Positions 6,157 to 9,688 of a DNA stretch of 9,688 nucleotides are shown here, piece by piece. A program made the position numbers and the translations under genes. The first letter of the stretch is position 1, and every line of letters begins with the position of its first letter. Origin of the DNA: an uncultured Chloroflexota bacterium (GTDB lineage Bacteria > Chloroflexota > Anaerolineae > Aggregatilineales > Phototrophicaceae); NCBI GenBank assembly GCA_937942935.1, contig CALDGT010000902.1:1-9688 (forward strand). Direction: 5' to 3'. The notes under the pieces are model-generated. The model was not told where the DNA came from. It searched no databases and saw nothing but the letters and a program-made list of their open reading frames with translations.

Positions 6157-6906
6157 ATGGAGAATGGTCATAGTCTACCCACGACATATCGCGCCCTGCG
6201 TGATTTATCTGAACAAGATTTGGCATATTTACAAGACAAATATGCCCATATTGCTCCTATCCTACACGATTTTCATGGCGATATTGTTTGGGAACAAGGG
6301 CAATCGCCGATGGATGAATTGGTCAGTTGTATCCTTAGCCAAAGCACCACCGATGCCAACCGCGACAGAGGTTTCGCGCTCCTCAAAGAAGCCTTTCCCA
6401 CATGGGAAGATGTCGCCAATGCCCCTACCCCAGATGTCGTAGATGCGATTCGTCCCGCAGGATTGGCGAATCAAAAAGCACCACGGATTCAAAGGGCGCT
6501 CCAAAAAATTTTTGCCGAGCATGGCGATTATAACATTGACTTTTTAGCCGATATTCCGATTGATGAGGCTAAAGCATGGTTAATGAGCATTGATGGTGTT
6601 GGTCCAAAGACTGCCGCCATTGTGATGTGCTTTGCCTTCAACCGCCCAGCATTCCCCGTAGATACTCATATTCATCGGGTATCGAAACGGATTGGATTTT
6701 TGTCAGAAAAAACATCTGCCGATGAAGCTCATCCCATCATGGAAGCCATTGTGCCACCCCAAGCCTATTATGCATTTCATCTTCACCTTATCCGCTTGGG
6801 GCGCGAGATTTGCACCGCCAGACGCGCTCACTGTGAACAATGCCCTCTGACCGCGCATTGCCGTTATTATAAGACTGTTTATAGGATTACTCATGAGCCA
6901 GAATAA
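6157..6906 (+). CDS. nth: Endonuclease III family DNA glycosylase/AP lyase
   Basis: Base-excision repair enzyme that removes oxidised pyrimidines and nicks the abasic site. The 249 residues hold the HhH-GPD fold: LVSCILSQSTTD (55-66), the helix-hairpin-helix SIDGVGPKTAA (144-154) with catalytic Lys151, and FPVDTHIHRVSKR (166-178) with catalytic Asp169. The C-terminal iron-sulfur loop is intact, Cys219-X6-Cys226-X2-Cys229-X5-Cys235, the standard [4Fe-4S] spacing. It is somewhat longer than the E. coli enzyme (211), mostly through an N-terminal extension of about 30 residues. I chose the ATG at 6157 because the longer frame from the TTG at 6121 begins in a likely -35 box; neither has a good Shine-Dalgarno. 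The 3' end overlaps the kinase gene by 14 nt. A UPD-type or MutY-like specificity is less likely but not excluded. Confidence 0.93.
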   Translation: MENGHSLPTTYRALRDLSEQDLAYLQDKYAHIAPILHDFHGDIVWEQGQSPMDELVSCILSQSTTDANRDRGFALLKEAFPTWEDVANAPTPDVVDAIRPAGLANQKAPRIQRALQKIFAEHGDYNIDFLADIPIDEAKAWLMSIDGVGPKTAAIVMCFAFNRPAFPVDTHIHRVSKRIGFLSEKTSADEAHPIMEAIVPPQAYYAFHLHLIRLGREICTARRAHCEQCPLTAHCRYYKTVYRITHEPE

Positions 6907-8737
6907 TGCCCGTATCACCGAAATTGAAATCGCCAACATGCGAAATAACCTTAATCTCTTGCGTAGCCAACTCAAGGCGGGGCGCGTGGATGAGGCTTTC
7001 TTTAACAAACAAATAGATAAACTCGATAATTTGCTCCTGCGGGTTGGAGAAGAACAAGCCCATCAATCTCAAAGCTCGAAATTTGAGGCATTATATAATG
7101 TGAGTCGGATGCTTGGTTCATCGCTCGATTTGCAAGTCGTATTAGACCAAGTGATGGACGCGATTATTCAACTGACTGGGGCAGAGCGTGGGTTTTTGAT
7201 GTTGCGCGATGATGACGGGAATTTGCAAGTCAAAGCCGCGCGCAACTTCGACCAACAAAATTTGGATAGTGGCGACTTTAAGTACAGTCGCACCGTGTGT
7301 AACACTGTAATTGATAGTGCCAAGCCCATCCTCACCACCAACGCCAGCGAAGACCCACGCTTTGCAGGGCAAGCCAGCATTGTGGCGCAATCGTTACGGA
7401 GCATCATGGCGACTCCGTTACGGGCGCGTGGGCAAGTATTCGGTGTGGTTTATGTGGATAGTCGTGCTTTGGCGGGATTATTCCGCGAGAGCGACCTCGC
7501 CGCATTGGACGCGCTCTCATCACAAGCCGCCATTGCACTTGATAATGCCTTATTATTCAATGAAACAGACCAAGCCCTTAGCCAACGTGTAGAGCAATTG
7601 CGCCAATTACGCCGTGTAGATATGCTCCTCAATGAGACCTTAGATGCCGAAAAAGCGGTGCAATTCACCCTCGAATGGGCATGTAAATTGGTTGGAGCAG
7701 AACGGGGACATTTTGCCTTGCTCATCGGAAACCCACCCACCTTTGACACCCTCTATCATTATGGGATGAATATCGGAGAATCTTTTGTCGGCACATTCAC
7801 CGAGCATTTTCCACCGATTGAATTGGTCATCAGCATGAAGCGCACCTTGCCGATTATGAGTGACGACCAAAGCCAAGCGGCGCTCATTGTGCCATCGCTC
7901 AAAGACCAAGAGGTGCGCGGGATTATGGTCTTAGAGCGTCATGGGGAAGCCTTCAATGAGGAACAAGCCGACCTAACAGAACGTATTTTAGCACGCGGTG
8001 CGGTTGCGATTGAAAATGCCTTGTTATATGAACGGGTACAAGCCGCCAATAAAGCCAAAAGCGAATTTGTTGGGATTGTCGCGCATGACCTCAAATCGCC
8101 CATGACAGGCATTAAAGGTTATGCCGAATTGCTCATCATGCTTGGTGGGTTGCAAGAAAGCCAAGTGAATTACCTCAAACGCATCAGCGATACAGTAACC
8201 CGTATGGAAATTTTGGTGCAAGATTTGGCAGATATTAGCCGTATCGAAAGCGGTCATTTCTATATGGAAGAGCGCCGTGTGCGCGTTGGGGATGTGGTAC
8301 AAGCCGTTCAAGATGGCACGATGCCACAAATTAAAGAGCGTAATCATACTTTTGTGATGGATATGCCCGACAATTTGCCCGATTTATGGGTAGATTATTA
8401 TCGCTTGTTGCAAGTCCTGACCAATTTGGTCAGTAATGCGTATAAATATACCCCCGATGGTGGCACAATTACCCTCAAAATCGGGCGCGATGATGGAAGG
8501 GTGCGCTTTAGTGTCATTGATACAGGCATTGGTCTCACAGCAGAGCAAATCGCCAAATTGGGGACAAAATTCTGGCGTGCAGATGATAATTTTACCCGTT
8601 CACAACCGGGGACAGGTTTGGGATTTTCGATTACTCGTAGTTTGGTGGAACAAATGGGTAGCACCATCGAAATCACCAGCGTCCCTCAAAAGGGAAGCAC
8701 TTTTAGCTTTAGCATTGCAATTACACCAGAGGAATAA
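6893..8737 (+). CDS. Cytosolic sensor histidine kinase with two GAF domains
   Basis: A 614-residue two-component kinase with no membrane segment, so it senses inside the cell. Order: helical N-terminus (about 8-60), GAF1 (about 64-222, ending AAIALDNALLFNE), a coiled linker, GAF2 (about 238-380, ending AVAIENALLYE), HisKA with phospho-acceptor His398 in VAHDLKSPM, and HATPase_c with the N box LTNLVSNAYKYT (509-520), G1 DTGIG (543-547), FWRADD (560-565) and G2 GTGLG (573-577). All ATP-binding motifs are intact, so it should be active. The GAF ligands cannot be named; no obvious haem or bilin motif stands out. No response regulator lies in the window. The ATG at 6893 has AGGA 6 nt upstream, inside nth, and overlaps it by 14 nt, which implies translational coupling with DNA repair or only compact gene packing. 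Confidence 0.96.
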   Translation: MSQNNARITEIEIANMRNNLNLLRSQLKAGRVDEAFFNKQIDKLDNLLLRVGEEQAHQSQSSKFEALYNVSRMLGSSLDLQVVLDQVMDAIIQLTGAERGFLMLRDDDGNLQVKAARNFDQQNLDSGDFKYSRTVCNTVIDSAKPILTTNASEDPRFAGQASIVAQSLRSIMATPLRARGQVFGVVYVDSRALAGLFRESDLAALDALSSQAAIALDNALLFNETDQALSQRVEQLRQLRRVDMLLNETLDAEKAVQFTLEWACKLVGAERGHFALLIGNPPTFDTLYHYGMNIGESFVGTFTEHFPPIELVISMKRTLPIMSDDQSQAALIVPSLKDQEVRGIMVLERHGEAFNEEQADLTERILARGAVAIENALLYERVQAANKAKSEFVGIVAHDLKSPMTGIKGYAELLIMLGGLQESQVNYLKRISDTVTRMEILVQDLADISRIESGHFYMEERRVRVGDVVQAVQDGTMPQIKERNHTFVMDMPDNLPDLWVDYYRLLQVLTNLVSNAYKYTPDGGTITLKIGRDDGRVRFSVIDTGIGLTAEQIAKLGTKFWRADDNFTRSQPGTGLGFSITRSLVEQMGSTIEITSVPQKGSTFSFSIAITPEE

Positions 8738-8742
8738 GCGAC

Positions 8743-9504
8743 ATGCACGTTTTTTTATCGCCTCATTATGATGATGTCGTCCTCAGTTGTGGGGCATTCA
8801 TCCGCACATTGACCATGCGGGGCAATAATGTCACCATTATGACCGTGATGGGAGGCAATCCGCCCGAAACCTTACCCCAAAATCTGCTTATCGAAGAATT
8901 ACATGCCCGTTGGGATGCTGGTGAAAATCCTGTCGAGGCGCGTAAAAAAGAAGATGGCATCGCAGTAAGGTCTTTGGGCGCAATCACCGCCACCATCAAA
9001 ATCCCCGATTGCATTTATCGGACACATGATGGGATAGCCTTGTATCAGACAGGTGAATCATTATTTGGGGATATTCATCCCAACGACCCCGCCCAAGAAA
9101 AATTAAGTCTCGATGATTTTACCACCGAGACATTTATCAAAGCGGTATATGTGCCGTTGGGAATTGGTAATCATGTAGACCATCAATTGGTACGAAATGC
9201 AGGAATCCGCCTACATGACCAGCATCCGCCGTTTGATGTATGGTTTTATGAAGATTATCCGTATAGCGAAAACGCAGAAAAGCGTGAAGTCGCTATCCAA
9301 AATTTTCCAAGACCATTAGAACCCATTATTCATCAGGTTAAGCCAAGCGCATTTCGCGCTAAGTTGGGTGCAATTGCCTGTTATCAGTCGCAAATTAGCA
9401 CATTTTGGGCTACTCTAAATGAGATGAAAAATCGTGTAGAATCACACATGAAATTGATTGGCAATGGCGACCTTGCAGAACGCTTTTGGCGAATCAAAGA
9501 TTAA
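8743..9504 (+). CDS. PIG-L (LmbE-like) family deacetylase
   Basis: A 253-residue zinc hydrolase of the GlcNAc-PI/LmbE family, which removes N-acetyl groups from amino sugars such as GlcNAc-linked glycolipids and mycothiol or bacillithiol precursors. The N-terminal motif SPHYDD (6-11) carries the ligands His8 and Asp11 and the probable base Asp10, with Tyr in place of the usual Pro of PHPDD. The second motif, GIGNHVDHQLVRNAG (140-154), supplies His144 and His147. Length and spacing fit the family. There is no signal peptide, so it is cytosolic. It starts 5 nt after the kinase stop, with GAGG (8729-8732) inside the kinase end, so the two are co-transcribed. Substrate is unknown; a thiol-cofactor, polysaccharide or antibiotic sugar role is possible. 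Confidence 0.92.
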   Translation: MHVFLSPHYDDVVLSCGAFIRTLTMRGNNVTIMTVMGGNPPETLPQNLLIEELHARWDAGENPVEARKKEDGIAVRSLGAITATIKIPDCIYRTHDGIALYQTGESLFGDIHPNDPAQEKLSLDDFTTETFIKAVYVPLGIGNHVDHQLVRNAGIRLHDQHPPFDVWFYEDYPYSENAEKREVAIQNFPRPLEPIIHQVKPSAFRAKLGAIACYQSQISTFWATLNEMKNRVESHMKLIGNGDLAERFWRIKD

Positions 9505-9516
9505 GAGGAGTTGTAA

Positions 9517-9675
9517 ATGTCCGCATTAGAAGAAGCAAAACAAGCATTAGCCGAATTATTAGAAAATGCGCGTGTGGGCAATATCATCCCGATTCGCCTG
9601 CCTAGCCAAATTGAGGAGATTCAAGCGTCTCTGCTCCAACCAGAACAAGAACATCAAGACGAAATCGCCGATTAG
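9517..9675 (+). CDS. Small acidic protein, 52 residues, unknown function
   Basis: The ATG at 9517 follows AGGAG (9506-9510) at an ideal 6-nt spacing, and lies 12 nt after the deacetylase stop, so it looks like a true operon member. The product begins MSALEEAKQALAELLENARV, an amphipathic acidic helix, then NIIPIRLPSQIEEIQASLLQ (22-41), and ends in a charged tail, EQEHQDEIAD. It has no membrane segment or Cys. I do not recognise it. It could be a small partner of the kinase or of a gene beyond the right edge, or the start of a longer protein broken by the TAG at 9673. Only 13 bases follow, so neither can be settled. Confidence 0.65.
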   Translation: MSALEEAKQALAELLENARVGNIIPIRLPSQIEEIQASLLQPEQEHQDEIAD

Positions 9676-9688
9676 CGCCGTCGTACGG

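Noticed and set aside
6137..6442. Open frame of 101 codons on the + strand overlapping nth.
   Set aside because: It is out of frame with the intact catalytic and iron-sulfur motifs of nth and has no recognisable motif of its own.
7168..7407. Open frames on the - strand inside the kinase gene.
   Set aside because: They mirror GAF1 codons and lack a ribosome-binding site; the + frame is unbroken across all domains.
9678..9688. CCGT-CGT-ACGG inverted repeat at the right edge.
   Set aside because: Four base pairs with a 3-nt loop is too short to call, and the window ends within the element.
1..9688. Search for CRISPR repeats, tRNA genes, transposase genes and prophage genes.
   Set aside because: No regularly spaced repeats, cloverleaf, or mobile-element proteins are seen; all long open frames are accounted for.

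Overview
The window is a dense stretch of bacterial chromosome of moderate G+C: roughly 50% in the rows of metK and the kinase I counted by eye, nearer 30-35% in the pentapeptide gene. A cytosolic histidine kinase with two GAF domains, the gene mix and the codon style would suit a member of Chloroflexota. That assignment is inference; no rRNA or other marker fixes it. I see no phage, transposon, CRISPR, tRNA or rRNA.

Layout, left to right. (1) The 3' part of folE (GTP cyclohydrolase I, + strand), whose frame stays open to the left edge through an Asn/Gly-rich stretch and a run of 17 A. (2) A 12-bp hairpin between folE and a convergent flavin-reductase-like gene (- strand). (3) A 360-bp region without a gene that holds a candidate promoter and a complete SAM-I (S-box) riboswitch with its terminator, leading metK (S-adenosylmethionine synthetase, GTG start). 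A strong intrinsic terminator follows metK. (4) An A+T-rich, Qnr-like pentapeptide-repeat gene (+), convergent with a DUF368 membrane protein of the undecaprenyl-phosphate translocase type (-). (5) From 4908 on, all genes are on the + strand and tightly packed: alpha/beta hydrolase, a beta-rich protein of unknown function, endonuclease III (nth), a cytosolic double-GAF histidine kinase, a PIG-L-type deacetylase, and a 52-residue acidic ORF at the right edge. The hydrolase/unknown pair and the nth/kinase pair each overlap by exactly 14 nt, which implies translational coupling.

How they work together. metK is probably switched off by its own product, SAM, through transcription termination. The string from 4908 looks like one or two operons, with a possible internal, perhaps leaderless, promoter just before nth. 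The kinase has no response regulator beside it in the window. I find no clearly new system. The most useful leads are the folE N-terminus with its A17 tract, the complete switch in front of metK, the possible leaderless nth start, the unnamed 142-residue protein, and the small ORF after the deacetylase gene.
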